A DNA stretch of 64,000 nucleotides from an uncultured Sphingomonas sp. (GCF_913777625.1 NZ_CAJYTI010000010.1:111095-175094); one strand, 5' to 3'. Shown: positions 35,588 through 45,674, counted from the first letter of the stretch. The notes: generated by a model from the sequence alone, not told the origin. Translations and numbers: made by a program.

Positions 35588-36538
35588 TCAGCCCCTTGCT
35601 TCGTGCAGCACCGCGGCGAGCGTGCGCTCGGCCAGCTGCAGCTTGAAGGCATTGTCGTGCGTCGGCGTCGCGCCGGCGAAGGCGATCCTGGCGGTGGCCG
35701 CCGCCCCCTTGGGCAGCGCGGCCTCGGCAGCCTCGACCCGCCACGGCTTGTGCGCCATGCCGCCGAACGCGACGCGGCCGGTGCCGTCCTTCTGCACCAC
35801 CGCCGCCACCGAGACGAGCGCGAAGGCGTAGGACGCGCGGTCGCGCACCTTGTGGTAGAAATGCTTGCCGCCCAGCGGCTTGGGCAGCGTGACCGCGGTG
35901 ATCAGCTCGCCGGTCTGGAGCGTGTTGTCGATGTGCGGCGTGTCGCCCGGCAGGCGGTGGAAGTCGGCAATGGCGATCTTGCGGGTGCTGCCGTCGGGCT
36001 TCACCGTCTCGACGGTCGCGTCGAGCAGCCGCATCGCGATCGCCATGTCGCCGGGATAGCTGGCGATGCAGGCGTTGCTGGTGCCGATCACCGCCAGCTG
36101 GCGGCTGAACCCGCCGACCGCCGCGCAGCCGCTGCCGGGCTTGCGCTTGTTGCAGGGCTGGTTGGGATCGTAGAAATAGGGGCAGCGGGTGCGCTGGAGC
36201 AGGTTGCCGGCGGTGGTCGCCTTGTTGCGCAGCTGGCCCGAGGCCCCTGCGACAATCGCGCGGGTGAGCACCGCATAGTCGCGCCGCACGCGCTTGTCGG
36301 CGGCGAGATCGGTGTTGCGGACCAGCGCGCCGATGCGCAGCCCGCCGTCGCTCGTCTCCTCGATCTTGTCGAGCGCGAGCGTGTTGACGTCGATCAGATG
36401 CGCCGGCGTCTCGATCTCCAGCTTCATCAGGTCGAGCAGATTGGTGCCGCCGGCGATGAAGCGGGCGCCGGGGGTCTTGGCGGCGAGGGCGGCGGCATCG
36501 GCCGGGCTGCTCGCGCGGGTATAGGTAAACGCCTTCAT
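35588..36538 (-). CDS. FAD-binding subunit of the molybdenum hydroxylase (PaoB-like)
   Basis: 316 residues from [21 protein letters not shown] contacts are [15 protein letters not shown] and the [14 protein letters not shown] segment. Between them and the end lies [20 protein letters not shown], the cysteine-bearing insertion that in PaoB holds an extra [4Fe-4S] cluster. The start overlaps the stop of the iron-sulfur subunit gene (ATGA). Confidence 0.9.
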   Translation of the reverse strand: MKAFTYTRASSPADAAALAAKTPGARFIAGGTNLLDLMKLEIETPAHLIDVNTLALDKIEETSDGGLRIGALVRNTDLAADKRVRRDYAVLTRAIVAGASGQLRNKATTAGNLLQRTRCPYFYDPNQPCNKRKPGSGCAAVGGFSRQLAVIGTSNACIASYPGDMAIAMRLLDATVETVKPDGSTRKIAIADFHRLPGDTPHIDNTLQTGELITAVTLPKPLGGKHFYHKVRDRASYAFALVSVAAVVQKDGTGRVAFGGMAHKPWRVEAAEAALPKGAAATARIAFAGATPTHDNAFKLQLAERTLAAVLHEARG

Positions 36539-37179
36539 GCCTGCCTCCGCCCTGCGGCCTCGCGGATCGCCTCGACGATGTTGGAATAGGCGCCGCAGCG
36601 GCAGATATTGCCGCTCATCCGCTCGCGGATCTCCATCTCGGAGAAGGCGGGCGAGGCGGCGACGTCGGCGGCGACATGGCTGGGGATGCCGGCCTTGATC
36701 TCGTCGAGCACCGCGACCGCCGAGCAGATCTGGCCCGGGGTGCAATAGCCGCACTGATAGCCGTCGTGGCGGACGAACGCCGCCTGCATCGGGTGCAGGT
36801 CCTCGGGCGTGCCCAGGCCTTCGATCGTGGTCACGCTGTCGCCGTCGTGCATCACCGCCAGGCTGAGGCAGCTGTTGATCCGGCGGCCGTTGACGATCAC
36901 CGTGCAGGCGCCGCACTGGCCATGGTCGCAGCCCTTCTTGGTGCCGGTAAGGTGGAGATGCTCGCGCAGCGCGTCGAGCAGGGTGGTGCGCGTGTCGACG
37001 GTCAGCTCGGCAGGCTTGCCGTTGACCTTCAGCTGCACGGGCAAAGTAGGAGGCGTCTCCATCGGCGCGATCGGTTCCTTGCTGCTGGCGTTGGCCGGGA
37101 GCGCGGTGACGGTGGCGCAGGCAGCGCCCCCCATCAACAGGCCGCGCCGCGATACACCGATATCGGTTGGACTATCCAT
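36535..37179 (-). CDS. [2Fe-2S] subunit of the molybdenum hydroxylase, with Tat signal (PaoA-like)
   Basis: 214 residues. [22 protein letters not shown] is a twin-arginine signal, so the folded complex is exported. The plant-type ferredoxin domain has [22 protein letters not shown], and the second domain has [12 protein letters not shown] and NICRCGAY, giving two [2Fe-2S] clusters. It is the first gene of the operon and lies divergent to a TonB receptor gene 290 bases away. Confidence 0.92.
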   Translation of the reverse strand: MDSPTDIGVSRRGLLMGGAACATVTALPANASSKEPIAPMETPPTLPVQLKVNGKPAELTVDTRTTLLDALREHLHLTGTKKGCDHGQCGACTVIVNGRRINSCLSLAVMHDGDSVTTIEGLGTPEDLHPMQAAFVRHDGYQCGYCTPGQICSAVAVLDEIKAGIPSHVAADVAASPAFSEMEIRERMSGNICRCGAYSNIVEAIREAAGRRQA

Positions 37180-37468
37180 CTGGCCATCCCTGATTGCCTG
37201 CCGCGGCATAAGTGCTGGACGCCCGCAACAGTTCCCGGGCGCCTGGTGTGGGGCGAGTCTTACCCGCCCCGGAGGCGACCGGCAAATGTACGCTAGGGCA
37301 ACACCGCAAAACCCCAGTGTGACGATACCGCAACAGTTTCGTGACGAATTATTTCCAGGCGTGTCTGCCGTGTTGCCCTGCGCGAGCGGACGTGCAGACA
37401 TGCAGGACGGGGAAGGCACAGCAAACATGCATGGCTTTCGATATCTGCGCAACAATAAGGGGTTCTTG

Positions 37469-40402
37469 ATGACGTCCACGTTCAGAAGCTGTCTGCTCGC
37501 GTCGACCATGCTGGTCGCGGGCATGGCAACGCCTGCGTTCGCCCAGCAACAAACCGTGCCCGAGGCGGAGAAGCCGGCCGAAGCCGCGCCCGAGATCGTC
37601 GTCACCGGCTCGCGCATCTCGCGCCCGGACCTCGAACTCGCCAGCCCGGTCAACGTGATCAGCCAGCAGGAAATCCAGTTCCGCCAGCCGGGTACCGCGG
37701 ATGACCTGCTGCGCAACCTGCCGGCGATCCGCCCGTCGATCGGCGCGGGCGTCAACAACGGGTCGGACGGTTCGTCGACGATCAACCTGCGCGGCATCGG
37801 CGAGCAGCGCACGCTGGTGCTGCTCGATGGCCGCCGCCTGGTGCCCTATGGCCTGGACGGCCTGACCGACACCAACAACATTCCCGTCGCCCTGCTCCAG
37901 CGCATCGAAGTGCTGACCGGCGGCGCCTCGTCCACCTACGGCGCGGACGCCGTGGCGGGCGTCGTCAATTTCATCACCCGCCGCGACTTCTCGGGCATCG
38001 ACGCCTCGGCGAGCTACCGCGTGTCCGAGCGCGGCGACAGCCAGCGCTTCAAGGCCGACCTCGTCGTCGGCGGCAACTTCGCCGACGGTCGCGGCAATGT
38101 CGTGCTGTCGGTCGGCTACACCAAGGCCGATCCGCTGCTCCACCTCGATCGCAAGATCAGCGCAGTGCCGATCAGCTCCACCACCGGCGCCTTCGCCGGG
38201 TCGAGCACAGCGGCGGTGACGATCTTCGGTTCGCCCAGCAACGCCTCGCTCGGCCTCGCCGCCAGCAGCTTCGGCGCGGTGGTGAACCCGACGACCGGCC
38301 TGCTCCAGTCGGCGACCGCGGCCGATACCTACAACACCAATATCGGCACCTATTTCCAGACGCCGCTCGATCGCATCAACGTCTATTCGGCCGGCCATTA
38401 CGAGATCACCAGCGGGGTCGAGTTCTACGGTTCGGCGATGTTCACGCGGAACCAGATCGCGACCCAGCTCGCCTCATCGGGCACGTTCAACAACACCTAT
38501 CAGCTGGCGCTGAACAACCCCTATCTGCCGGCGGGGCTGCGCAGCCAGCTCTGCACCGCGACCAAGATCTCGGCGGCGGACTGCGCCACCGCGGCGGCGG
38601 TGCAGGGCGGCCCGGGCACGGCCGGCTATCGCGAGATCCCGGTGGTCGCGCAGCGCCGCTTCACCGAATATGGCCCGCGCGGCAATGTCTTCGAATCGCA
38701 GATGTTCCAGGTGCAGGGCGGATTCCGCGGCGAGATCGTCACCGGCCTGAAATATGACGTCTCGGCGCAATATGGCGAAACCACCCAGAACCAGACCCGT
38801 CAGAACTGGGGGTCGTTCAGCAAGGTCCAGCAGGCGCTGCGGGCCTATCGCGACGCCAGCGGCAACATCCGCTGCGCCGATACCAGCAATGGCTGCGTGC
38901 CGCTCAACCTGTTCGGCCCGAACGGCTCGATCACCAAGGCGCAGCTGGCGTTCATCGACCTGAGCGCGATCATCAACCGCAAGGTGACCCAGACGGTCGT
39001 CACCGGCAGCCTCTCGGGCGACCTGTTCACCTCGCCGCTGGCCGCGAGCAAGATCGCGTTCGCGGTAGGCGGCGAATATCGCAAGGTCACCGCCGCCAGC
39101 CAGCCGGACGGCCCGTCGCAGGTGCAGGGCGAAGTGCTCGGCACCGGCGCGCGCACGCCCCCGGATACCGGCCGCTACAGCGTGAAGGAAGTGTTCGGCG
39201 AAATCATCGCGCCGCTGATCGAGGACAAGCCCTTCATCCACAAGCTGACCGCCGAAGCCGGCATCCGCTATTCGGACTACAGCACCACCGGCGGCAGCAC
39301 GACGTGGAAGGCCGGCGGCCAGTGGGAGCCGGTGCCCGGCTTCAAGTTCCGCGGCACCTATCAGGTCGCGGTGCGCTCGCCGAACATCCAGGAGCTGTTC
39401 CAGTCGCCGGTGCAGGGGCTGGGCAACCTGACGGTGGATCCGTGCGCGGGCACGGCGGTGACGGCGAACGCCAAGCTGGCCGCGCTCTGCGTCGCCACCG
39501 GCGCCCCGGCGAACACGATCGGCTCGATCGCGCAGCCGAGCTCGGGCCAGATCAACAACACCACTGCGGGCAACCGCAATCTGGACGTCGAGCGGGCCAA
39601 GACCCTGACGCTGGGGGGCGTGTTCACGCCGACCTTCCTCAAGGGCTTCTCGATGAAGGTCGACTATTTCCGGATCAAGGTGTCGAACGCGATCACCCAG
39701 CCGGCCCAGGCCGACATTCTGAACGGCTGCTATTCGGCGTCGCTCAACCCCAACTATGTCAACAACGCCTTCTGCGCGCTGATCGGTCGTAACCCGCTGA
39801 CCGGCACGCTGAACGGCGCGGGCGAAACGCCGGGCGTGATCCTCGGCTATTCGAACCTGGGCCTGATCCGCACCGCCGGCATCGACCTCGGCATCGACCA
39901 GCGCGTGCTGCTCCAGGATATCGGCATCCAGGACAGCGGCGCGATCTCGATCGGCTTCAACGGGACCTATCTGGATTATTACCGGTTCCAGGCCAACCCG
40001 AACTCGATCGATCGCAACTGCACCGGCCGCTACAGCGCCGGGGGCTGCACCAATCCGCGTGCGAAGCTGCGCTGGAACGGTCGCCTGACCTATGACCGCG
40101 AGGCCTTCGACGTGTCGCTGCTGTGGACCCATATCAGCCATGTCAGCCTGGAGGACCCGATCGGCAGCATCCTGCCGCAGTTCGCGCGCATCCCTGCCTA
40201 CGACTATTTCGACCTGTCGTTCGGCGTGCGCCCGACCAAGAACCTCAGCTTCAACCTGACGGTGAACAACCTGCTGGACAAGGATCCGCCGCTGGTCGGC
40301 TCGGGCGTGGGGGGCACGTCGTACAACAGCGGCAACACCTTCCCGACGATCTACGATCCGATCGGCCGCTCCTACACGCTGGCTGCGCGCCTCACCTTCT
40401 AA
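37469..40402 (+). CDS. TonB-dependent receptor (large sphingomonad type)
   Basis: 977 residues from MTSTFRSCLLASTMLVAG, with AAGGGG 8 bases upstream; an in-frame ATG 42 bases earlier (MHGFRYL) is a weaker option. The signal peptide ends at AFAQQQ. The plug reads EIVVTGSRISRPDLELASPVNVIS, LRNLPAIRPS and STINLRGIGEQRTLVLLDGRRLVP, as in the large oligosaccharide/peptide-type receptors of Sphingomonas and Xanthomonas. The barrel ends YTLAARLTF. The ligand is unknown; the divergent Pao-like oxidoreductase is a possible functional partner. Confidence 0.88.
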   Translation: MTSTFRSCLLASTMLVAGMATPAFAQQQTVPEAEKPAEAAPEIVVTGSRISRPDLELASPVNVISQQEIQFRQPGTADDLLRNLPAIRPSIGAGVNNGSDGSSTINLRGIGEQRTLVLLDGRRLVPYGLDGLTDTNNIPVALLQRIEVLTGGASSTYGADAVAGVVNFITRRDFSGIDASASYRVSERGDSQRFKADLVVGGNFADGRGNVVLSVGYTKADPLLHLDRKISAVPISSTTGAFAGSSTAAVTIFGSPSNASLGLAASSFGAVVNPTTGLLQSATAADTYNTNIGTYFQTPLDRINVYSAGHYEITSGVEFYGSAMFTRNQIATQLASSGTFNNTYQLALNNPYLPAGLRSQLCTATKISAADCATAAAVQGGPGTAGYREIPVVAQRRFTEYGPRGNVFESQMFQVQGGFRGEIVTGLKYDVSAQYGETTQNQTRQNWGSFSKVQQALRAYRDASGNIRCADTSNGCVPLNLFGPNGSITKAQLAFIDLSAIINRKVTQTVVTGSLSGDLFTSPLAASKIAFAVGGEYRKVTAASQPDGPSQVQGEVLGTGARTPPDTGRYSVKEVFGEIIAPLIEDKPFIHKLTAEAGIRYSDYSTTGGSTTWKAGGQWEPVPGFKFRGTYQVAVRSPNIQELFQSPVQGLGNLTVDPCAGTAVTANAKLAALCVATGAPANTIGSIAQPSSGQINNTTAGNRNLDVERAKTLTLGGVFTPTFLKGFSMKVDYFRIKVSNAITQPAQADILNGCYSASLNPNYVNNAFCALIGRNPLTGTLNGAGETPGVILGYSNLGLIRTAGIDLGIDQRVLLQDIGIQDSGAISIGFNGTYLDYYRFQANPNSIDRNCTGRYSAGGCTNPRAKLRWNGRLTYDREAFDVSLLWTHISHVSLEDPIGSILPQFARIPAYDYFDLSFGVRPTKNLSFNLTVNNLLDKDPPLVGSGVGGTSYNSGNTFPTIYDPIGRSYTLAARLTF

Positions 40403-40430
40403 AACAAGAAAAGTCTCCCAACACCTGGGG

Positions 40431-40460
40431 CGGCGGACCGAAAGGTCCGCCGTTTTTTTT
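40431..40460 (+). terminator. Strong intrinsic terminator after the TonB receptor gene
   Basis: CGGCGGACC, loop GAAA, GGTCCGCCG, then eight T. It is 29 bases after the receptor stop and ends 8 bases before the stop of the convergent small gene. Confidence 0.92.
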
Positions 40461-40467
40461 GGCCCGC

Positions 40468-40722
40468 TCAGCCCTGGCTGTCGGAGAGGTCCATGAAGTT
40501 GCGCGCGGCCTCGCGATCTGCTTCGTCCTCGAAGGTCGCGTCGAGATCGGGCGCGTTGCCGAGCATGAACAGCAAGGCCCAGAGCGCGAAGCGGACGCCG
40601 CGATCGGTCTCGAGGCCGAGATCGACCTTCATCCGCTCGATGCCGGCGGCAAGGGCAGGGGGGGTGAGGGCGCCGAGATCGGCGGTGCCGAAATAGCGCA
40701 GGAGCTGATCGTCTAGTTGCAT
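40468..40722 (-). CDS. Small acidic hypothetical protein beside hemN
   Basis: 84 residues from MQLDDQLLRYFGTADL. The protein is helical, rich in Asp/Glu toward the C-terminus (APDLDATFEDEADREAARNFMDLSD), with one hydrophobic helix FALWALLFMLGNA. No family name comes to mind, although similar short proteins are common in sphingomonads. It is divergent to hemN, with 92 bases between them. Confidence 0.6.
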   Translation of the reverse strand: MQLDDQLLRYFGTADLGALTPPALAAGIERMKVDLGLETDRGVRFALWALLFMLGNAPDLDATFEDEADREAARNFMDLSDSQG

Positions 40723-40814
40723 GGTGCCGTGCCTAGGCCCGTACCGCCCGACCAGCAAGAATACGGGATATTCCCAAGCGACGCGGGCGGGGCCGGAGCG
40801 CATGCCACAGGATC

Positions 40815-42137
40815 ATGTGGACCTATCATTCCGATCTGCTCGCTACCCCGGTGCCGCGTTATACCAGCTACCCCACCGCCGCCGAATTCTCGGAGGATGT
40901 CGGCGCGGCCGAAATGGGTGCGGCGCTCGGTCGGGTGGAGCCGGATACCGAGCTGTCGCTCTATCTCCATATCCCGTTCTGCCGCGAGATCTGCTGGTAT
41001 TGCGGCTGCAACACCGGCGCGGCCAATCGCAGCGCGCGGCTCGATGCCTATCTGGCGCGGCTGTCGGACGAGATCGAGCTGGTCGCCCGGCGGCTCGGCG
41101 GGCGCGGGCGGGTGGGGCGGATCGCGTTCGGCGGCGGCAGCCCCAATGCGATCGCCCCGGCGGCGTTCACCCGGTTGGTCGAGCAGGCAAAGGCCGCGTT
41201 CGGCGCGACGGATCCGGTGCTCTCGGTGGAAGTCGACCCCCGCGGTTTCGATGCCGAATGGGCGGCGGCGCTGGGGGCGGCAGGCGTGTCGCGGGTGAGC
41301 CTGGGCGTGCAGAGCTTCGACCCCGCCATCCAGGCGGCGATCGGGCGGGTGCAGCCGCGCGCGGACATCGCCGCGACGGTGGCGCTGCTGCGCGGTGCGG
41401 GCGTCGCCTCGATCAACTTCGACCTGATGTACGGCCTGCCCGGCCAGACCGTCGAGGCGCTGGCCGCTTCGATCGACGAAAGCATCGCGCTCGGCGCCGA
41501 TCGGCTGGCGGTGTTCGGCTATGCCCATGTGCCCCACCTGATCCCGCGCCAGCGCCGGATCGATGCGACCGCGCTGCCCGATGCGGCGGCGCGTTTCGAG
41601 CAGGCGGCGCTGGCCCATGCCCGGCTGACCGCCGTGGGCTATGCCGCGATCGGCTTCGACCATTTCGCGCTGCCGGGCGATACCATCGCCGTCGCCGCGC
41701 GCGAGGGGCGGCTGCGGCGCAACTTCCAGGGCTTCACCGAGGACGAGGCGGAGGTGCTGATCGGGCTGGGCGCGAGCGCGATCAGCCAGTTTCCCGACCT
41801 GCTGGTCCAGAACGAGAAGAATGCCGGCCGCTGGCACATGGACGTCTCGGCCGGGCGGCTGGCGGCAGCGCGCGGCATCCGCCGCTCGACCGAGGACCAG
41901 TGGCGCGCGGCGGCGATCGAGGAACTGCTCTGCCAGGGTCGCGCCGATCTGGGCGGCATCCAGGGGCGGAGCACCATCGCGCTGCGGCTGGCCCGCTTCG
42001 CGGCGCTCAAGCTGGTGCGCTGGGAAGGCAGCGTGCTGCTGCTCGCGCCCGAGGCGCTGCCCTATGCCCGGGTGATCGCCAGCGCGCTCGACGTCTATCG
42101 GGGGCCTGCCGCCACGCGGTTCAGCAGCGCGGTCTAG
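40815..42137 (+). CDS. hemN: Oxygen-independent coproporphyrinogen III oxidase
   Basis: 440 residues. The radical-SAM motif is LHIPFCREICWYCGC with C56, C60 and C63, and C65 as in true HemN. The later GGGSPNAI and RVSLGVQSFDPAIQ are core HemN segments, and the C-terminal HemN domain is present ([18 protein letters not shown]). It decarboxylates coproporphyrinogen III to protoporphyrinogen IX without oxygen. The family and length argue against the HemW look-alike. Haem supply at low oxygen fits the cytochrome bd genes elsewhere in the window. Confidence 0.9.
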   Translation: MWTYHSDLLATPVPRYTSYPTAAEFSEDVGAAEMGAALGRVEPDTELSLYLHIPFCREICWYCGCNTGAANRSARLDAYLARLSDEIELVARRLGGRGRVGRIAFGGGSPNAIAPAAFTRLVEQAKAAFGATDPVLSVEVDPRGFDAEWAAALGAAGVSRVSLGVQSFDPAIQAAIGRVQPRADIAATVALLRGAGVASINFDLMYGLPGQTVEALAASIDESIALGADRLAVFGYAHVPHLIPRQRRIDATALPDAAARFEQAALAHARLTAVGYAAIGFDHFALPGDTIAVAAREGRLRRNFQGFTEDEAEVLIGLGASAISQFPDLLVQNEKNAGRWHMDVSAGRLAAARGIRRSTEDQWRAAAIEELLCQGRADLGGIQGRSTIALRLARFAALKLVRWEGSVLLLAPEALPYARVIASALDVYRGPAATRFSSAV

Positions 42138-42259
42138 GCGGAAGGAAAATACGGGGAATCTACGGCAGGGCGCAGGTATAGCCTCGGTTCACACAGGCTT
42201 CTATAAGGCGCCGGCCCGCCCCGCGCCGGGGAGTTTCCGCGCGTTCCGAAAGAGCATTG

Positions 42260-45200
42260 ATGTCGCGTCCCGTTTTCTTCGATCCCACCGGCAGCCGCAA
42301 GCGCTGGACGCTGCGCACGGTATTCGCGCTGATCGGAGGGGTGCTGCTGGCCGCGATCGTGTTCGCCGCGACGATCGTCAACGTGCCGCCCGCGCAGGAC
42401 CTGCCGGTGCGCTGGGAAAACGCCAAGCCGGCGGCGCTCCGCTCGCTGAGCGCGCGCGGCGAGCCGCGGCGGCAGCGCTGGCTGCCGGGCGTCGCCTCGA
42501 AGAAGCCGGGCGCACCGCTCACCGTCGGCTTCTACGTGCCCTGGGATCAGGCGAGCGCCGATTCGCTCCGCCGCAACATCGGCGATCTCGACTGGGTGGT
42601 GCCCGCCTTCGTGACGGTGACCGGCGGCAACCATCTGATGCAGGTGCAGGACGATCCGCGCTTCGCCAGCATCGTCGCCGGCGCGCGCCGCCCGCCACGG
42701 GTGCTGCCGATGGTGCAGAACATCTCGGACGAAGCCTGGGATTCGGCCGGCGCCGCACGGCTGATGGCGAGCCCGGCGGCACGCGCCAAGCTCGCGCGCG
42801 ATCTGGCGGCGATGGTCAAGGCGCGCAACCTCACCGGGCTGGTGATGGATTTCGAGAGCCTGCCGCCGGAATCGCTGCCCGGCTACATCCAGCTGCTCGA
42901 CCAGATCAACAAGGCGATGCCGAAGGACAAGCTGCTCGCGGTCACCGTGCCCGCCGGCGACCCCAACTGGGATTACAAGCGGATCGCGGCCGTCACCGAT
43001 CGCGTCATGCTGATGAACTATGACGAGCATTGGCAGGGCGGCACCGCCGGGCCGATCGCCTCGCAGCCCTGGTTCGTCGAGGAGCTGCGTCGTGCGGTAT
43101 CGCAGATCGGCACCGACAAGCTGATCGTCGCGCTGGCGAGCTATGCCTATGACTATCACGGCGACGGCACCGACGCGATGAGCATCGAAGAGGCCTGGTC
43201 GGCGGCGCGCGACAGCGACGCCAAGGTCACCTTCGACAAGACGAGCGGCAACAGCGCGTTCGCCTATGACGAGAACGGCAAGCACCACGAGGTCTGGATG
43301 GTCGATGCCACCGCCACCTGGAACCAGCTCCAGGCGGTGCGCGCGGCAGGCGTGGGCAGCGTCGCGCTGTGGCGTCTGGGTACCGAGGATGCCGGCGTGT
43401 GGACCGCGCTGCTCGCCTATCGCCATGGCGGCAAGCCGGACCTGACCCGCATCGTGCCCGCCACCAATGTCGACGTGGAAGGCCCCGGCGAGATCCTGCG
43501 CGTCACCAAGACGCCGACGGTGGGCGAGCGCGCGATCAGCTTCGATGCGTCGAACATGATCCGCGACGTGCAATATCCGGTGCTGCCGACGCCCTATGTG
43601 GTGATGCGCACCGGCGCCGCCGACAAGGCGATCGCGCTGACCTTCGACGACGGCCCCGATCCCGATTACACACCGCGCATCCTCGACATCCTCAAGGCCG
43701 AGCATGTCCCGGCGACGTTCTTCATCATCGGCGAGAACGGGCTGCAGCACCCGCTGCTGCTGCGCCGGCTGGTCGCCGAGGGGCATGAGCTGGGCAACCA
43801 CACCTATACCCACCCCAACCTCGCCACCACCTCGGCGGCGAGCACCGCGCTGGAGCTGAATGCCACGCAGCGGCTGGTCCAGGCCTATACCGGGCGCGGC
43901 ATGCGCCTGTTCCGCGCGCCCTATTTCGGAGACGCCGAGCCGACCACGCCGGACGAACTCGATCCCGCCGTGGTGGCGCAGAAGCAGGGCTATACGGTGG
44001 TCGGCCTCCACGTCGATCCGGACGACTGGAAGCGCCCGGGCGTCGACGCGATCGTGCAGGGCGTGCTCGACGACATCGCGACCGCCGCGCCGGACAAGTC
44101 GACCAACATCGTGCTGCTCCATGACGGCGGCGGCAATCGCGAGCAGACCATCCAGGCGCTGCCCCGCATCATCCACGAACTGCGCGCGCGGGGCTATACC
44201 TTCGTGCCGGTGTCGAAGCTCGCGGGGCTTTCCTACGACGCAGTGATGCCGCCGATCCGTGGCAGCGACCTGCTTGCCGTGCGGGCCGACGTCGCGATCT
44301 TCGTCGCGCTGGCGCTGATCGCCTCGGGGCTGCGCTGGATGTTCTTCGTCGCGATCACGCTCGGCATCGCCCGCGCGGTGATCCTCGCCGCGCTCGCGCT
44401 GCGCCAGCGCCGGCGCGAGCGCGGGGCGCCGCCGGTCTACACCCCCACCGTCTCGGTGATCATCCCGGCCTATAACGAGGAGCGGGTGATCGAGGCCTCG
44501 GTGCGCCGGGTGCTCGCCAGCGACTATCCGGCGATCGAGCTGATCGTCGCCGACGACGGATCGAAGGACCGGACCAGCGAGATCGTCGCGGCGGCGTTTG
44601 GCGCCGACCCGCGGGTGACGCTGCTCACCCTCGTCAATGGCGGCAAGGCGGCGGCGCTCAACCGCGCGCTGGGCGAAGCCAAGGGCGAGGTGATCATCGC
44701 GCTCGATGCCGACACCCAGTTCGAACCCGAGACGATCGGCCGCCTCGCGCGCTGGTTCGCCGATCCGCAGCTCGGCGCGGTGGCGGGCAGCGCGCAGGTC
44801 GGGAACCGGGTCAACCTCGTCACCCGCTGGCAGGCGGTGGAATATATCACCGCGCAGAATCTCGAGCGCCGGGCGCTGGCCGGGTTCAACGCCATCACCG
44901 TGGTGCCGGGTGCGGTGGGTGCCTGGCGGCGGGCGGCCTTGGATGCGGTGGGCGGCTATCCCGAGGATACGCTGGCCGAGGACCAGGACCTCACCATCGC
45001 GATCCAGCGCGCCGGCTGGCGGGTCACCTATGATCCCGATGCGGTCGCCTGGACCGAGGCGCCGGAAAGCTTCCGGTCGCTCGCCAAGCAGCGCTATCGC
45101 TGGGCGTTCGGCACGCTCCAGTGCCTGTGGAAGCATCGCGGGCTGTACCGCGACAAGAAGGCACGCGGCCTCGCCTGGATCGGGCTGCCGCAAGCCTGGA

Positions 45201-45574
45201 TCTTCCAGATCATCTTCGCCGCGATCTCGCCGCTGATCGACCTGGCGCTGGTTTCCGCCACCATCGCGACGGGGGTCCGCATCGCCCAGCATGGCTGGGA
45301 GCAGACCCGCGGCGACGTGATCTCCATGGCGATCTACTGGGTTGCCTTCACCGCGATCGACGTCGGCTGCGGCTGGATCGCCTACCGGCTGAACAGCCGC
45401 CCGATCCGTTATCCGGCGCTGCTGCTGGTCGCGCAGCGCTTCGTCTATCGCCAGCTGATGTACTGGGTGGTGCTGCGCGCGATCAGCTCGGCGCTGGGCG
45501 GCTGGTTCGTCGGCTGGGGCAAGCTGGAGCGCACCGGCCGAGTCGGCGGCGGCGAGGCGGCCGCGGCCGAATAG
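42260..45574 (+). CDS. GH18 - polysaccharide deacetylase - GT2 glycosyltransferase fusion, membrane-bound
   Basis: 1104 residues. A membrane anchor lies at about residues 20-40. A GH18-like barrel covers about 75-405, with LVMDFE (D197, E199) as the catalytic strand and LMNYDEHWQGG later. A NodB polysaccharide deacetylase domain covers about 455-650: TFDDGPDPD (D463/D464), GNHTYTHP (H514, H518) and VLLHDGGGNR. Two membrane helices span about 675-715. A GT2 domain follows at 730-960: DDGSKD (D765), DADTQ, EDQDL and QRYRW (Q944-W948). Further membrane helices are at the C-terminus. This layout places synthesis in the cytoplasm and deacetylation/hydrolysis outside, as in PNAG-type beta-linked aminoglycan production. 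Polymer identity is inferred. Confidence 0.9.
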   Translation: MSRPVFFDPTGSRKRWTLRTVFALIGGVLLAAIVFAATIVNVPPAQDLPVRWENAKPAALRSLSARGEPRRQRWLPGVASKKPGAPLTVGFYVPWDQASADSLRRNIGDLDWVVPAFVTVTGGNHLMQVQDDPRFASIVAGARRPPRVLPMVQNISDEAWDSAGAARLMASPAARAKLARDLAAMVKARNLTGLVMDFESLPPESLPGYIQLLDQINKAMPKDKLLAVTVPAGDPNWDYKRIAAVTDRVMLMNYDEHWQGGTAGPIASQPWFVEELRRAVSQIGTDKLIVALASYAYDYHGDGTDAMSIEEAWSAARDSDAKVTFDKTSGNSAFAYDENGKHHEVWMVDATATWNQLQAVRAAGVGSVALWRLGTEDAGVWTALLAYRHGGKPDLTRIVPATNVDVEGPGEILRVTKTPTVGERAISFDASNMIRDVQYPVLPTPYVVMRTGAADKAIALTFDDGPDPDYTPRILDILKAEHVPATFFIIGENGLQHPLLLRRLVAEGHELGNHTYTHPNLATTSAASTALELNATQRLVQAYTGRGMRLFRAPYFGDAEPTTPDELDPAVVAQKQGYTVVGLHVDPDDWKRPGVDAIVQGVLDDIATAAPDKSTNIVLLHDGGGNREQTIQALPRIIHELRARGYTFVPVSKLAGLSYDAVMPPIRGSDLLAVRADVAIFVALALIASGLRWMFFVAITLGIARAVILAALALRQRRRERGAPPVYTPTVSVIIPAYNEERVIEASVRRVLASDYPAIELIVADDGSKDRTSEIVAAAFGADPRVTLLTLVNGGKAAALNRALGEAKGEVIIALDADTQFEPETIGRLARWFADPQLGAVAGSAQVGNRVNLVTRWQAVEYITAQNLERRALAGFNAITVVPGAVGAWRRAALDAVGGYPEDTLAEDQDLTIAIQRAGWRVTYDPDAVAWTEAPESFRSLAKQRYRWAFGTLQCLWKHRGLYRDKKARGLAWIGLPQAWIFQIIFAAISPLIDLALVSATIATGVRIAQHGWEQTRGDVISMAIYWVAFTAIDVGCGWIAYRLNSRPIRYPALLLVAQRFVYRQLMYWVVLRAISSALGGWFVGWGKLERTGRVGGGEAAAAE

Positions 45575-45611
45575 GCCTGCGCCGGGCATCGATTCGGGTC
45601 TCAGGAGGTTG

Positions 45612-45649
45612 CCGCCCGCCCCGCCATTCGGCGCGGCGGGCGGTTTCGT
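45612..45649 (+). terminator. Probable terminator of the GH18-deacetylase-GT2 gene
   Basis: A stem CCGCCCGCC / GGCGGGCGG, extended by an inner GCC-ATTC-GGC hairpin, is followed by TTTCGTGTT. It starts 37 bases after the stop codon. Confidence 0.6.
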
Positions 45650-45655
45650 GTTGCG

Positions 45656-45674
45656 TTGCACCAAAATGGTGCAA
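45656..45674. promoter_or_regulatory. Perfect inverted repeat TTGCACCA-AAA-TGGTGCAA
   Basis: 8-bp arms with a 3-base spacer, 264 bases ahead of the receptor start. The same octamer recurs in direct orientation at 45702-45709. It looks like a transcription-factor site; the factor is unknown. Confidence 0.45.
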
